Source of the DNA: Rhizobiaceae bacterium
GTDB taxonomy: Bacteria; Pseudomonadota; Alphaproteobacteria; Rhizobiales; Rhizobiaceae
DNA: 43,078 bases
Reading direction: 5' to 3'
Assembly (NCBI GenBank): GCA_905339215.1
Contig: CAJPFN010000110.1
Coordinates: forward strand, 1 to 43,078
The notes under the pieces were generated by a model. That model saw only the letters and a list, made by a program, of their open reading frames with translations, was not told the DNA's origin and did not search any database. The first letter of the stretch is position 1. Each line of letters opens with the position of its first letter. The position numbers and the translations under genes were made by a program. Below are positions 1 to 11,862 of the stretch, piece by piece.

Positions 1-141
1 GCCGCACACCGCATCGTCTACAACTCGGCGACCGGCGCGCTGATCTACGACAGCAACGGCAGCGCGGCGGGCGGCGCCACCCAGTTCGCCATCCTCGGCA
101 CAGGCCTGGCGTTGACCAACGCGGATTTCCTCATCACGTGA
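1..141 (+). CDS. RTX-type (hemolysin-like) calcium-binding protein, C-terminal end only
   Basis: Frame 1 is open from the window edge to TGA at 139-141 and gives 46 residues. The text reads RIVYNSATGALIYDSNG, then GGATQFAILGTGLALTNADFLIT. This is the usual last segment of bacterial RTX/hemolysin-type calcium-binding proteins, which end in an uncleaved C-terminal signal for type I secretion. The glycine-rich nonapeptide repeats themselves would lie left of the window. Family assignment rests on this tail only, so the activity of the full protein is unknown. Confidence 0.75.
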   Translation, partial: AAHRIVYNSATGALIYDSNGSAAGGATQFAILGTGLALTNADFLIT

Positions 142-208
142 GGGGATAGAACTGGCGAGATGGGGAGACCGATAAGCCGCGAGCAATTGGCGAACGATTG
201 ATCAAATC

Positions 209-224
209 GGGGACATCGGTCCCC
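209..224 (+). terminator. Possible hairpin after the RTX gene
   Basis: GGGGAC, a four-base loop ATCG, and GTCCCC form a perfect 6-bp GC-rich stem about 70 bases after the RTX stop codon. There is no T-run after it, so it is at best a weak intrinsic terminator. Confidence 0.3.
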
Positions 225-263
225 CCGGTTGCTCAACCCGCCCCCCTTACGGCGTAGCAGCAA

Positions 264-734
264 TTGTCCTCGTCCCTCGACAAGGCTGTCTGGTCGATTC
301 TGGCGTCGTGGTCGAAGATGAGGCGCGAACATCGCAAGCCGCTTCCGGCGCTTGCCGTCGACATTCTTCGCGACTTGCGGAACCACACGGGCAATCGCCG
401 CCTCGCCTTCCCGTCGATCCAGTCGCCGGAACGGCCGCTCAGCGAGAACACGCTCAATGCAGCGCTGCGGCGGCTTGGCTATTCCAATACCGAAGCGACG
501 TCCCACGGCTTCCGAGCGAGCGCGTCGACGCTTCTGAACGAGAGCGGCAGATGGTCGGCCGACGCGATCGAAGCCGAACTCGGCCACTTCGTCGCCGACG
601 AGGTGCGCCGAGCGTATCACCGCGCCGCATATTGGGACGAGCGCGTCCGGATGTCGGATTGGTGGGCAGGCGAAGTGGCGGCCAGGGTACGCCGCTGCCC
701 GAAGCATGGCGGACTACCGGCATCGGTCGGATAG
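264..734 (+). pseudogene. Tyrosine recombinase (phage P4-type integrase), C-terminal remnant
   Basis: The reading frame encodes only the catalytic C-terminal part of a P4-like integrase. From about base 309 it matches the family: KMRREHRKPLP, then SENTLNAALRRLGY, the HGFRA box (catalytic His and Arg), ASTLLNE, and the AYHRAAYW segment that carries the nucleophilic tyrosine. Family members are about 400 residues. Here the N-terminal arm-binding and core-binding domains and the first catalytic arginine are missing, and the text before KMRREH is unrelated. The tail after the tyrosine is also diverged. I read this as a decayed gene. A second, shorter copy of its tail lies at 4042-4101. Confidence 0.75.
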
Positions 735-1059
735 TGGGGTCTGCGTCGATTTGACTCGCTACCCCGTACGGCGATTTCCCTTGGTTGCGGGTAGTCCCGC
801 CGGAGTGTTGGTATTTTTGTTGATACGTGACGATTTGCTCGGGGATAATAATATAATAATCAATGCTTTAGTGACACTATTCGATGCGTCTTCCGGCACC
901 ATCAATCCTCAATGGATTGATGGATCTTGATCTTATGGTCCGCTCCCTGTCCGCTGGCTGGCTGCGATCGCGCGTCTCATCGACGCGCAGTGTCGAGCCG
1001 TTTCACAGATTTGACGCAAGCGATACTTGGACGTGCGCCCGCAAACGGAACCGCCGAAC
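735..1059. other. Gene-free stretch, partly AT-rich
   Basis: No credible gene is seen. Positions 811-880 are strikingly AT-rich for this genome and include a run of ATA/ATT triplets at 844-862. A TTGATA (820-825) and GATAAT (844-849) pair with an 18-base spacer would make a reasonable sigma-70 promoter pointing right, but no gene follows it on that strand. It may be leftover sequence of the decayed integrative element. Confidence 0.4.
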
Positions 1060-1461
1060 CTACAACGCTGGTGAAGCCGGTTCCGGCCTCGCCGTTCCAG
1101 AAAGTAAGGATGCAAGCGCGCCCCCGATCTGCTCGGCGGAGTAAGGCTTGTCGATGACCGGTCCTGCCGGCCAATCGCGCGGCTTCGCGCCATAGCCCGT
1201 CGCGTACATGATCGGCACGCCGCGCCGTTCGAGGGCAAGGGCGACAGGCAGGCTGTTCGCACCTTTCAGATTCACGTCGAGCATCGCCGCATCGAGGTCT
1301 TCGGTAGCGGCAAGCGCCAGTGCCCGCTCGATACTATATGCCGGCCCAACCACCTTCACGCCACAGGCCTCGAGTGTCGCTGCGGCGTCGAGAGCGAGCA
1401 GGAACTCGTCCTCCACGACGAGGATCCTCTTGCCCGCAAGTCCCTTCTCCGACCTAGCCAT
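1060..1461 (-). CDS. Single-domain response regulator (CheY-like receiver)
   Basis: A 133-residue protein that is only a receiver domain. The acidic pocket is E17/D18 in VVEDE, the phosphoacceptor is D62 in MLDVNL, and the switch residues are T88 and K105 in the DKPY motif. There is no DNA-binding output domain, so signalling must go through another partner. The ATG at 1461 follows a GCGAGGC ribosome site, and the first bases overlap the last 8 bases of the histidine kinase gene. The two are therefore co-transcribed and probably translationally coupled. Single-domain receivers of this kind (FixJ/PhyR-neighbour type) commonly pair with HWE kinases in alphaproteobacteria. The input signal cannot be inferred. 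Confidence 0.9.
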   Translation of the reverse strand: MARSEKGLAGKRILVVEDEFLLALDAAATLEACGVKVVGPAYSIERALALAATEDLDAAMLDVNLKGANSLPVALALERRGVPIMYATGYGAKPRDWPAGPVIDKPYSAEQIGGALASLLSGTARPEPASPAL

Positions 1462-3736
1462 GCTGCCTCGCCAGTGTAGCTTCCATCGTACAGACCAGTC
1501 CTTCCGGGCGGAAATCGAGCTGCACCGTGGCGTCGAACTCGGCCGCGAGTGCCTGCTCTATCATCCTCGATCCGAAGCCCCGACGCACCGGGGGCACAAC
1601 CGGCGGCCCGCCGCGTTCGGCCCAGCGCAGAGACAATCGATCGCCGGGCCGGATCGTCCACTCCAGGTCCACGCCACCTGCCGGCTCGGACAGGGCGCCA
1701 TACTTCACCGCGTTGGTGTAGAGCTCGTGCAGGGTCATGGCCATGGTCACGGCCTGCTTCGGGCTGAGCACGACAGGCGGACCCGAGGCTACAATGCGGG
1801 GCTCAGCGCCCGCGTCCAAGGGCAGCGTCTGGCCCGCAACGTCCTCCAGATAGGCCTTTGTCCAGCCCTCGCTCGACAGCAGCCGGTGGGCATAGGCAAG
1901 GGCCGAGAGCCGGCCGGAGAACGCCTCTGTCCTCGCATCGCGTTCGCCGTTTGCTTCGAAGGTCTGCTTCGCCAACGCCTGGACGACGGCGAGAGTGTTC
2001 TTCACCCGATGGTTGAGTTCATCGACCAGGAGTTCGCGCAATTCTTCCGCGCGCCGGCGGTCGGTGACGTCGGCCACGACGCCGACGAGGCGATGGGCGG
2101 TACCTCTCTCGTCGAAGACGAAGGATCCCGCTATCTCCAGGGATCTGACCTCGCCGTCGGCACGGCGCCGGATCCGGCATACAACGTTCGCCGTAGCACC
2201 CGGCACCATCGCCTCCTCGATCGCCTTCTCGACGGCGGGTATGTCGTCGGGAACAAGGAAATCCTTGCGGAATTCGCGAAAGCCGATGGTCGGTCCGTTC
2301 GGGTCGAGTCCGAGGATTTCGAAAGTCCGAGCGTTCTCGAAGATGGTCCGGTCGGCCTGGATGTCCCATTCGAACACACCGAGGCCGGCGGCGCGGGCGG
2401 CGATGCGCTGCCGCTGCTCTCCCTCCTGGAGCTTCTCCTGCGCCGATCGGAGATCGTGGATATCGGTCGCGGTCCCGAACCAGCGGACAATGCTTCCCGA
2501 ATCGTCAACCGCGGGATTGGCGCGACTCAAATGCCATCGATAGGTCCCGTCGCGCATCCTCAGCCTGTGCGTGAACTGATACTCCGTCGCAGACGTCTCC
2601 GCCGCCATCCAGGCTTCGCTGGTGGCGTCGAGGTCTCGAGAGTGTACGAGCCGTTGCCAGTCGAGCGGACCGCCCTCATGACTGAGGACGTCCGCATAAT
2701 GGTCGATGCGCGTGTTCCAGTAGTCGACCCGGCCGCCCGGTCCTGCGGTCCAGACCAGTTGTGGCATGGCATCGGCGAGTTGCCGGAACCGGCGTTCGCT
2801 CTCCTGCAGTGCGTGCTCGGCCTCGACGCGCTCGGTCGAATCGACATTGACGCCGATCATGCCGCGGAAGGTCCCCGTTTCGTCGATGTTGGGCCGTGCT
2901 TCGGTCTCGAGAATCCGATAGCCGCCGTCCGCGTGGCGGTAGCGTCCGCGGACACGGGCCGGGCGCCGGTCGGCATGCGCCTCGCCGATCGCGCGCATCA
3001 CCTCATCGCGATCGTCCGGATGGATGGTGGTGGTGAAGTCGAAGGAGGGAATGTCCTGAGACGCCACGCCCCAGAAGGATCGCAGCATGGCGTTGAGATG
3101 GGAGCAGTGGCCATGGACGTCGCTCGTCCAGATCATGACCGGGGCATCTTCGGTCATGCGCCGGAAATGCCGCTCGGAGGAGCGCAGGCGCTCCTCGGCC
3201 TGCCGTCTGAGTCTCTCGGTATTCCGCCGTTCCAGTGCGAAGCCGACCTGCTTGGCGATAGTAATGGCGAGTTCTTTTTCCCGTGCATCGGCGTCGTGGC
3301 GGGCGGCGAAATAGGTCATGAACTTGCCGACGACGCCACCGTCGGCCATCAGCGGAACGAACGAAAGGCCGCGAATGCCCTCCCGGACGATCCGCTCCTT
3401 AAGCCAGTCGGGTTCGCCGGTTTCGCAGATGTCGGCGATGAAGATCGGCTCTGCCTCGCGCGCGCCGGCCTTCCACGGTGAGTGGCCGTCTACGGCGCGG
3501 CGGTAGTCCTCCGAGATTCCGCGCCACGCGCGAAAGCGCATCACGCCGGCTTCATCGGCGACCAGGATCGAGGCGGCCTGGCACGAAAGCGTGTCCAGGA
3601 TCGCGTCGAGTGCCGCCTCGAAGACCTCGTCTTCCTCGTACGCACGATAAAGACGATCCGTCAGCCGATAGAGCGCCGAAAGATCGCTCATCGGCGGGGG
3701 CGTCGCCGCGCTCCTTGCCGGCCCCTCAGAGAGCAA
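1454..3736 (-). CDS. Multi-PAS HWE-family sensor histidine kinase
   Basis: About 760 residues with no membrane segment, so a cytoplasmic sensor. A GAF-like domain (about 20-155) is followed by three PAS domains (about 180-290, 305-420, 435-555) and an HWE kinase core. In the core, LNHRVKN contains the phosphorylated histidine (about H576), HELYTNAVKYGALS is the N-box, and a W-x-E motif (WAERGG) precedes GFGSRMIE. The longest frame starts at TTG 3736, behind a GGGGGGAT ribosome site. An in-frame ATG at 3691 (MSDLSALY) is a possible alternative and loses only 15 residues. It overlaps the response regulator gene. Both genes sit between two integrase remnants, which suggests arrival by integration. 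Confidence 0.92.
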   Translation of the reverse strand: MLSEGPARSAATPPPMSDLSALYRLTDRLYRAYEEDEVFEAALDAILDTLSCQAASILVADEAGVMRFRAWRGISEDYRRAVDGHSPWKAGAREAEPIFIADICETGEPDWLKERIVREGIRGLSFVPLMADGGVVGKFMTYFAARHDADAREKELAITIAKQVGFALERRNTERLRRQAEERLRSSERHFRRMTEDAPVMIWTSDVHGHCSHLNAMLRSFWGVASQDIPSFDFTTTIHPDDRDEVMRAIGEAHADRRPARVRGRYRHADGGYRILETEARPNIDETGTFRGMIGVNVDSTERVEAEHALQESERRFRQLADAMPQLVWTAGPGGRVDYWNTRIDHYADVLSHEGGPLDWQRLVHSRDLDATSEAWMAAETSATEYQFTHRLRMRDGTYRWHLSRANPAVDDSGSIVRWFGTATDIHDLRSAQEKLQEGEQRQRIAARAAGLGVFEWDIQADRTIFENARTFEILGLDPNGPTIGFREFRKDFLVPDDIPAVEKAIEEAMVPGATANVVCRIRRRADGEVRSLEIAGSFVFDERGTAHRLVGVVADVTDRRRAEELRELLVDELNHRVKNTLAVVQALAKQTFEANGERDARTEAFSGRLSALAYAHRLLSSEGWTKAYLEDVAGQTLPLDAGAEPRIVASGPPVVLSPKQAVTMAMTLHELYTNAVKYGALSEPAGGVDLEWTIRPGDRLSLRWAERGGPPVVPPVRRGFGSRMIEQALAAEFDATVQLDFRPEGLVCTMEATLARQHG

Positions 3737-4107
3737 GAGAAATCCCCCCGGTGTTCTTTGCGGGTTGCAGAACGACGTGCCACCGGCCCCGGCGGCTCCG
3801 GCAAGATGACCCGATGGATTTCACGCTTGGGCGCCCCTCCCGGCACGCGACACGACATGGATTTGCCTGACCGCCTCAACGCCGTGGCGGAGAAGTGGTT
3901 CCATCGGGCTTGCGGGATCTGTGGACCGCGGAAAAATGCCGAACAGAGCCGCCCCGGCCTGCGGTTGTCGGAGCGGCGAGGCAGTTCTGCTCAGAGGTGG
4001 CGGCCGGCCTTGCGGTACGCGGTGAGGTATTCGCGAATGTGGCGGCCGACGAGATGCGCCGCCCCTATCATCGCGCCGCATATTGGGGCGAGCGCGCCCG
4101 CCCGCCT
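3737..4107. other. Gene-free stretch holding a second integrase-tail remnant
   Basis: This is 371 bases between the kinase gene and the 3' end of gyrB. Only the last part is interpretable (see 4042-4101). No intact gene is supported on either strand. Confidence 0.5.
4042..4101 (+). repeat. Second fragment of the integrase 3' end, direct repeat of 591-650
   Basis: The 60 bases match 591-650 at about 50 positions, including 16 identical bases over the segment encoding RAAYW. Translated, both read ADE-(V/M)-RR-x-YHRAAYW-x-ERxR. The orientation is the same as the first copy. The fragment stops within 10 bases of the gyrB stop codon. It is far too short to encode anything and is a relic. Confidence 0.7.
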
Positions 4108-6666
<2,559 letters not shown>

Positions 6667-6727
6667 TCAGGCCCGTTTTTCCAAATTCTACGGGCATCCA
6701 CGTGGGGAAAACGGCACCTTCGCCGCA

Positions 6728-9349
6728 CTACTTCCTCAGCCGCGCCAGTCGGCTCTTTAGCTGATCGATCATCCAGCGGTGCCGCGGCGGCAGCCGGCCT
6801 TCGGCATCGAGCGCCTCGGCGATGGCGAGCGCCTTCTCCAGTGGCTGCCGCGGCGTGCGCGACACCATGGCAATGTCGGCATAGGCGATGATCAGGTCGC
6901 GCTGCCAGAGCGCATTGCCAGGATCCCCGGCACCGAGCGCCTCGCGGATGGCGAGACACTCCTCGAGAGCGTCCCGTGCCCCGGCGAGGTCCTTCAGGTC
7001 TAGCTTCAGGTTGCCAACCTCGGCGAGCGTAATGGAGAGATCGCGCTGCCAGTCGGCATTGCCGGGATCGCTGGCGACGAGGCGGCGGACGATCACCAGG
7101 CTCTCCTCGAACCCGGCGAGTGCGCGCTTCAGTTTGCCTTTTTGCCGCTCGACGTCGGCTACCTTCTCCAGCGTCACCGAAAGGTCGCGCTGCCAGTCGG
7201 CATTGGCCGGATCGCGCGCTGCGAGAGCACGAACGACGACGAGGCTGTCAAAAAAGGCTTTGCCGGCTGCGTCGAGTTCGCCAGCGTCGCGCAGGACGTT
7301 ACCGATCTTGTTGGTGCTGACGCTGATGTCGCGCGTGAGCTGCGTGTCGTTGGGATCGCGGCTCGCCATGGCGCGGACCATGTCGAGCGCCGCGCGATAG
7401 GAGGCAAGCGCGCCGTCGCGATCGCCCGCGTCGCGCAGCACGTCGCCCATGTTGTCACGGGAAACCGCGAGGTCGCGCTGCCTGCCAGGGGCATCCGGCT
7501 CCGCTGCCAGCAGATCCTCGCGGATGGCAAGGCTCGCGGCGAAGGCCTCCCTTGCGTCGTCGAGGTCACCAAGGACTCGCGCGGCCTTGCCGATTTCGTC
7601 ATAGGTGACAGTCAGGTCGCGCAAGGCCTCGGCGTCGCGCGGCGAAGCATCGGCAAGGCGCTGCTTGATGGAGAGGCTCTCGCCGAAGGATTCGATCGCG
7701 CTACGGATGTCGCCCTGCGAGACGTAGATGCCGCCGATGCCGTCATGGGCGATGGCGAGGTCGCGCAGCCAGCGCGCGCCCGACGGGCCCTCGGTCAGAT
7801 CCATGAAGATGGCGCGGCCTTTTCGATAGGCGCCGAGGGCGCGGTCTAGGTCTCCCATCGCCACCAGCGCATCGGCCAGCCTCGTCTGCGCCTTGGCGAC
7901 GTCGCGCCGGATTGACGGATCGTCGTCAGTTTCGGCACGGCGCTCGGCCCAGTGGCGCAGGGCATCATAGGTGTCGCGCGCGGCAGCGACGTCACCGGTC
8001 GTCTCGTATAGCAGGCCGAGCGTTTCCAGTGCCGCCAGCCGCCGGTCGGCGTGCTCAGGCACCAGCGCGGCGTCGCCGGCCTCGTCAAAGAGCGCCAGTG
8101 CCTTCTCGTAGTCGGCGATCGCGAGCTCATAGCGGAGCGCGGTGCGCGCGGCGGCGCCGCTGAGCAGCCGGGTGGCGGCCTCCGACAGCGTACGCTGGCC
8201 GAAATTGGCCTTCAGCGCCTGGCGGGAGCGGTCGTCGAGCGCTGCGGCGTCGGCGAAGCGGGCACGGGCGGCGTCGAAGGCGCCGAGTGCCAGCTGGGCT
8301 TCCGCCTCGCCGCGTAGCCTCGCCACTTCGGGATCGGCGGCACCGAGGCTGCGCAGCTGATCCCGCACCTCGACGAAGGCCTGCGCCGCAGCATGCAGCC
8401 TACGGCTGCGCTCGTCAGCGGATTCGTCCGTGCCGCCCGATTCGAGCAGCGCGCCGTAGAGGGGTGCGAGCGGCACGTCAGCGTCGCGCGCGACCGCCTC
8501 GATCTCGGCGCGCAGTTCCGGCGTCACATCGGCCATGGCGAGGAGCAGGCGTTCGCGCTCCGGCAGGTCCTCGCGCCGACGGGCGGCGAAAAAGATGTCG
8601 GGGAGGCCGCTCTCGACATAGGGTAGCTGGGCGCCGCGCGTCAGGTCGTAGACCTCCTGCTGGACGAGCGTGAGCACGGAGCGGATTTCCAGTCCGTCAC
8701 TCGGCAGGTACTTCGACAGGGCCGTCGTAAAAGGCGAGTTCGGCCCGATGCCGTCGGATGCGGTCTCTCCCGGCGCGGCGGAGAAGGCGAACAACGCGCC
8801 ATCGGCCCGCCCGATCCGCCCAAGACCCGGACGCACCGCGTCTTTCCCACCGGCGAGCACGACCACACCGCGCCCGTCCGAGGCACTCTCGCCGAGGCCG
8901 AATGGATCGTTGCGGCAGGCGTCGAGGACGACAAGTGAAGCGCGCGCCGCGGAGCGCAGAATCGTGTGCACCTCCTCGAGCGCCAGGCTCGTCTCCCGGA
9001 GACGTGTCGCCGACGCGACATCGGCGTCGATCGGCAGAAGACGGTTGTCGCCGCCGATCTCGACGCCGTGGCCGGCGAAGAAGAACAGCGCGACGTCGGC
9101 GCCGGCCCCGTCCTCACGAAAATCGTCCAGCGCCCGGCGCATTCGCTTGAGATCGCGGTCGGTTTCCAGCGTCACCTCGAAACCCAACCCCTCCAGCGTC
9201 TCGCGCATGGCAACGGCGTCGGAAACGGCGTTGTCCAGCGGCCGCAGCGAACGGTAGGCGTCAGCACCGACGACGAGCGCCACGCGCCGCTCGGCGAGGG
9301 CCGGCGCCATGAACAGCAGTGATAAAAACAAAGCGAGGATGCAGCGCAT
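6728..9349 (-). CDS. Exported caspase-like (peptidase C14) protein with tetratricopeptide repeats
   Basis: Taken from ATG 9349, because that start gives a clear signal peptide (MRCILALFLSLLFMAPALA); a longer frame from a TTG at 9409 would bury it. About 873 residues. Residues 20-250 are a caspase/metacaspase-fold domain with the catalytic dyad H94 (FFAGHGVE) and C145 (LDACRND). After a charged linker, the second half is helical. It contains at least five TPR-like units of about 50 residues, most marked by a D-P-x-N-x-x-(W/Q)-x-R-D signature repeated near residues 650-850. Such proteins occur widely in Hyphomicrobiales, but their substrates are mostly unknown. The gene stands alone, divergent from the P450. 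Periplasmic location is inferred from the signal peptide. Confidence 0.85.
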   Translation of the reverse strand: MRCILALFLSLLFMAPALAERRVALVVGADAYRSLRPLDNAVSDAVAMRETLEGLGFEVTLETDRDLKRMRRALDDFREDGAGADVALFFFAGHGVEIGGDNRLLPIDADVASATRLRETSLALEEVHTILRSAARASLVVLDACRNDPFGLGESASDGRGVVVLAGGKDAVRPGLGRIGRADGALFAFSAAPGETASDGIGPNSPFTTALSKYLPSDGLEIRSVLTLVQQEVYDLTRGAQLPYVESGLPDIFFAARRREDLPERERLLLAMADVTPELRAEIEAVARDADVPLAPLYGALLESGGTDESADERSRRLHAAAQAFVEVRDQLRSLGAADPEVARLRGEAEAQLALGAFDAARARFADAAALDDRSRQALKANFGQRTLSEAATRLLSGAAARTALRYELAIADYEKALALFDEAGDAALVPEHADRRLAALETLGLLYETTGDVAAARDTYDALRHWAERRAETDDDPSIRRDVAKAQTRLADALVAMGDLDRALGAYRKGRAIFMDLTEGPSGARWLRDLAIAHDGIGGIYVSQGDIRSAIESFGESLSIKQRLADASPRDAEALRDLTVTYDEIGKAARVLGDLDDAREAFAASLAIREDLLAAEPDAPGRQRDLAVSRDNMGDVLRDAGDRDGALASYRAALDMVRAMASRDPNDTQLTRDISVSTNKIGNVLRDAGELDAAGKAFFDSLVVVRALAARDPANADWQRDLSVTLEKVADVERQKGKLKRALAGFEESLVIVRRLVASDPGNADWQRDLSITLAEVGNLKLDLKDLAGARDALEECLAIREALGAGDPGNALWQRDLIIAYADIAMVSRTPRQPLEKALAIAEALDAEGRLPPRHRWMIDQLKSRLARLRK

Positions 9350-9533
9350 CGTCCAGGAGCCCGGCCCAAAGCTGCGGCGGAGCAGTCCATACAAATGTGG
9401 CCGCCGCAAGTCTTGCGCGAAGTCCTATACGGCGCGCGGCCGCCTGCGGCGCCGGCCCGACCGCTGTCGGGTTACCGACAGTTCATTTGCCGCGGGGCGC
9501 GGGCGCGCCTAGATTCGCCGCGGAGGCCCGTTC

Positions 9534-10901
9534 ATGGACACCGCGCCCGCACCCTTCGTTCCGCCCGCGCCCACGCCGCGCACGTCGCCTCCATCGTTTC
9601 TGGAGATGATCCGCATCGTCTATCGCAACCCGCTGGAGCTGTGGGGCGAGCCTTCTTACACCAAGCCATGGGTGTCGGTTTCCGGGGTGGGGGGACCGCT
9701 GGTGATCGCCAACGATCCGGGCCTGATCCGTCACGTTCTCGTCGACAACGCCCGCAACTACCGGATGTCGACGGTGCGGCAGAAGATTCTCAGGCCGATC
9801 CTGCGCGACGGGCTGCTCACCGCAGAGGGCGAGGTGTGGCGGCGTTCGCGTCGGGCAATGGCACCCGTCTTCACGCCGCGCCACATCGCCGGATTCGCCC
9901 CGGCGATGCTTCGTTGCGCCGAAGCCTTCGTCGATCGCTACGATCACGCGCCGGCCATTTTCGACATCGCCCGCGACATGACGATGCTGACCTACGAGAT
10001 ACTTGCCGAAACCCTGTTCTCCGGGGAGATCGCCGGCTCCCCCGGCGGCTTCGCCAAGCAGGTCGATCATCTGTTCGAGACCATGGGCAGGGTCGACCCG
10101 CTCGACCTCCTGAGGGCGCCGGACTGGCTGCCGCGGATCTCGCGGCTGCGCGGACGCCGCACGCTTGCCTATTTCCGCCGGCTAGTCGCAGAGACCATCG
10201 CCATGCGCGAGGCGCGGCTGAAACAGGGTGACGACGTTCCCGAAGATTTCCTGACGTTGCTCCTGCGCGCCGAGGGTCCCGACGGGCTGACCCGCGCGGA
10301 GATCGAGGACAACCTCATCACCTTCATCGGCGCCGGCCACGAAACGACCGCGCGGGCCTTGGGCTGGACCCTCTACTGCCTCGCCGAGGCGCCATGGGAG
10401 CGCGAGCCCATCGAACGGGAAATCGACGGAGTGTTGTCGCGCGAGCCCGACCCGGCAAAATGGCTCGACGCCATGCCGATGACCCGCGCCGCCTTCGAGG
10501 AGGCGATGCGGCTCTATCCGCCCGCGCCGTCCATCAACCGCGAGCCGATCGAGACCGACACATACAAGGACCTGACTCTGGTCAAGGGCGCGACCGTGCT
10601 CGCCATGCCGTGGACCATCCATCGCCATCGCGGCCTGTGGGACCGGCCGGAGGCGTTCATGCCCGAGCGGTTCCATCCGCAGAACCGCGAGCGCATCGAC
10701 CGCTACCAGTACCTTCCTTTCGGCGCGGGTCCGCGGGTGTGCATCGGCGCCGCCTTCGCCATGCAGGAGGCGGTGATCGCGCTCGCCGTCCTGATGTCGC
10801 GTTTACGCTTCGACACGGTCGCCGAGACCAAGCCCTGGCCGGTGCAGAAGCTGACCACGCAGCCGCAGGGCGGCCTGCCGATGAAGGTATCGCGGCGCTG
10901 A
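9534..10901 (+). CDS. Cytochrome P450 monooxygenase
   Basis: A 455-residue soluble bacterial P450. The I-helix motif is AGHETTAR (near residue 268), the K-helix ExxR is EAMR in FEEAMRLYPP, and the heme loop is FGAGPRVCIG with C403 as the thiolate ligand. These are the three obligate family signatures. Start ATG 9534 has GGAGG seven bases upstream. The relatively long N terminus without a membrane anchor and the PERF motif (MPERFHP) resemble the CYP102/CYP4-like clade often found alone in rhizobia. Substrate unknown. No ferredoxin or reductase gene is adjacent, so electron donors must come from elsewhere. Confidence 0.95.
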   Translation: MDTAPAPFVPPAPTPRTSPPSFLEMIRIVYRNPLELWGEPSYTKPWVSVSGVGGPLVIANDPGLIRHVLVDNARNYRMSTVRQKILRPILRDGLLTAEGEVWRRSRRAMAPVFTPRHIAGFAPAMLRCAEAFVDRYDHAPAIFDIARDMTMLTYEILAETLFSGEIAGSPGGFAKQVDHLFETMGRVDPLDLLRAPDWLPRISRLRGRRTLAYFRRLVAETIAMREARLKQGDDVPEDFLTLLLRAEGPDGLTRAEIEDNLITFIGAGHETTARALGWTLYCLAEAPWEREPIEREIDGVLSREPDPAKWLDAMPMTRAAFEEAMRLYPPAPSINREPIETDTYKDLTLVKGATVLAMPWTIHRHRGLWDRPEAFMPERFHPQNRERIDRYQYLPFGAGPRVCIGAAFAMQEAVIALAVLMSRLRFDTVAETKPWPVQKLTTQPQGGLPMKVSRR

Positions 10902-10953
10902 GGAAAGCGGCCCGGGCGCGCGGCGCGTGGACCGCCTTCCGTCGACCTGGGGA

Positions 10954-11775
10954 TCAGACCAAGGCGAAGACGCGCGCCGGGCCGCCGGTTCCGCCGCGTA
11001 TCTTCGGCGCGCCGACGACGATGGTCGCGCCCTTGGCCGGCACCTTGTCGAGATTGGCGACGCCCTCGATGCCGTAGCGGCCGGCCGGCAGCCAGGTGTT
11101 GTGGACGATGAAGTCCGGCGACTGGCCGAAATCGAGCGACAGCGTGTCCACGGCGATGGCCTTGGTCGAGGTCTCGAGCAGCTGCTTCGCGGCCTCGATG
11201 TGGAAACCGGGAAAGTGCATGGTCTTGCCATCGGCGCCGACGTTGCGGAACTTGTCGGTCGTCACGTGCTCGCCCCAACCCGACAGCATGGCGACGATGG
11301 CGCCCTCCGGCAGGTCGCCATTGGCCGAAGTCCACGCCTTGATGTCGTCGGGCGTCACCTGTGCGTCGGCATTCTCCGTCGCTTTCGCGCGGATGTCGAC
11401 GACGACCAGCGGCGCCACGAGGTCCTCGACCGGCAGTTCGGCCACCGACCTGCCGTCGGCGGTGAAGTGCAGCGGCGCGTCGATGTGCGTGCCGGTGTGC
11501 TCGGAGAGCCGCCATTCGTTCAGGTTGAACGTGTGTTCCTTGTAGTTGAACTTCTGCTCGATGAAGAGCTGCTGGGCGCCGAAGTAGGTCGGGAACATGT
11601 CGAACAGCTCGTGGGTGAGGTCTGCCGCCTTGCTCGGCGCGCCTAGCGCGAACAGCGGCGCTGGCATGGCGGCCACGGCGACTGCGGCGGCGCCCGCCGC
11701 GATGCCGCCGGTGAAGAAGCCGCGGCGGCTGAGCATATTGGATTTCACGTTCTCGATTACACAGTGGTGGCACAT
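10954..11775 (-). CDS. Tat-exported cyclase-family protein (kynurenine formamidase-like metal hydrolase)
   Basis: About 273 residues. The PF04199-type metal site is HTGTHIDAPLHF, the HxGTHxDxPxH signature that binds a divalent metal. A twin-arginine signal is present: SRRGFF followed by an alanine-rich hydrophobic stretch ending near FALGAP, so the folded enzyme is probably exported. ATG 11775 is chosen because GGGGAG lies seven bases upstream and the protein then begins MCHHCVIENVK. A frame 13 codons longer lacks such a site. Family members hydrolyse amide or lactone-like bonds (for example N-formylkynurenine), but the substrate here is not determined. Confidence 0.88.
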   Translation of the reverse strand: MCHHCVIENVKSNMLSRRGFFTGGIAAGAAAVAVAAMPAPLFALGAPSKAADLTHELFDMFPTYFGAQQLFIEQKFNYKEHTFNLNEWRLSEHTGTHIDAPLHFTADGRSVAELPVEDLVAPLVVVDIRAKATENADAQVTPDDIKAWTSANGDLPEGAIVAMLSGWGEHVTTDKFRNVGADGKTMHFPGFHIEAAKQLLETSTKAIAVDTLSLDFGQSPDFIVHNTWLPAGRYGIEGVANLDKVPAKGATIVVGAPKIRGGTGGPARVFALV

Positions 11776-11862
11776 GAAAAGTCTCCCCGGGGTAAGGACA
11801 GCCTTGCGGCGCAAGACTGAAACGCGCGCGGCTGTTCGACAAGGGCATCAGCTGGCGGAGAG

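Noticed and set aside
1208-3481. Open frame of 757 codons on the plus strand opposite the histidine kinase
   Set aside because: It is antisense to a gene with clear GAF, PAS and HWE motifs, has no ribosome site and no domain; long antisense frames are expected at this GC content.
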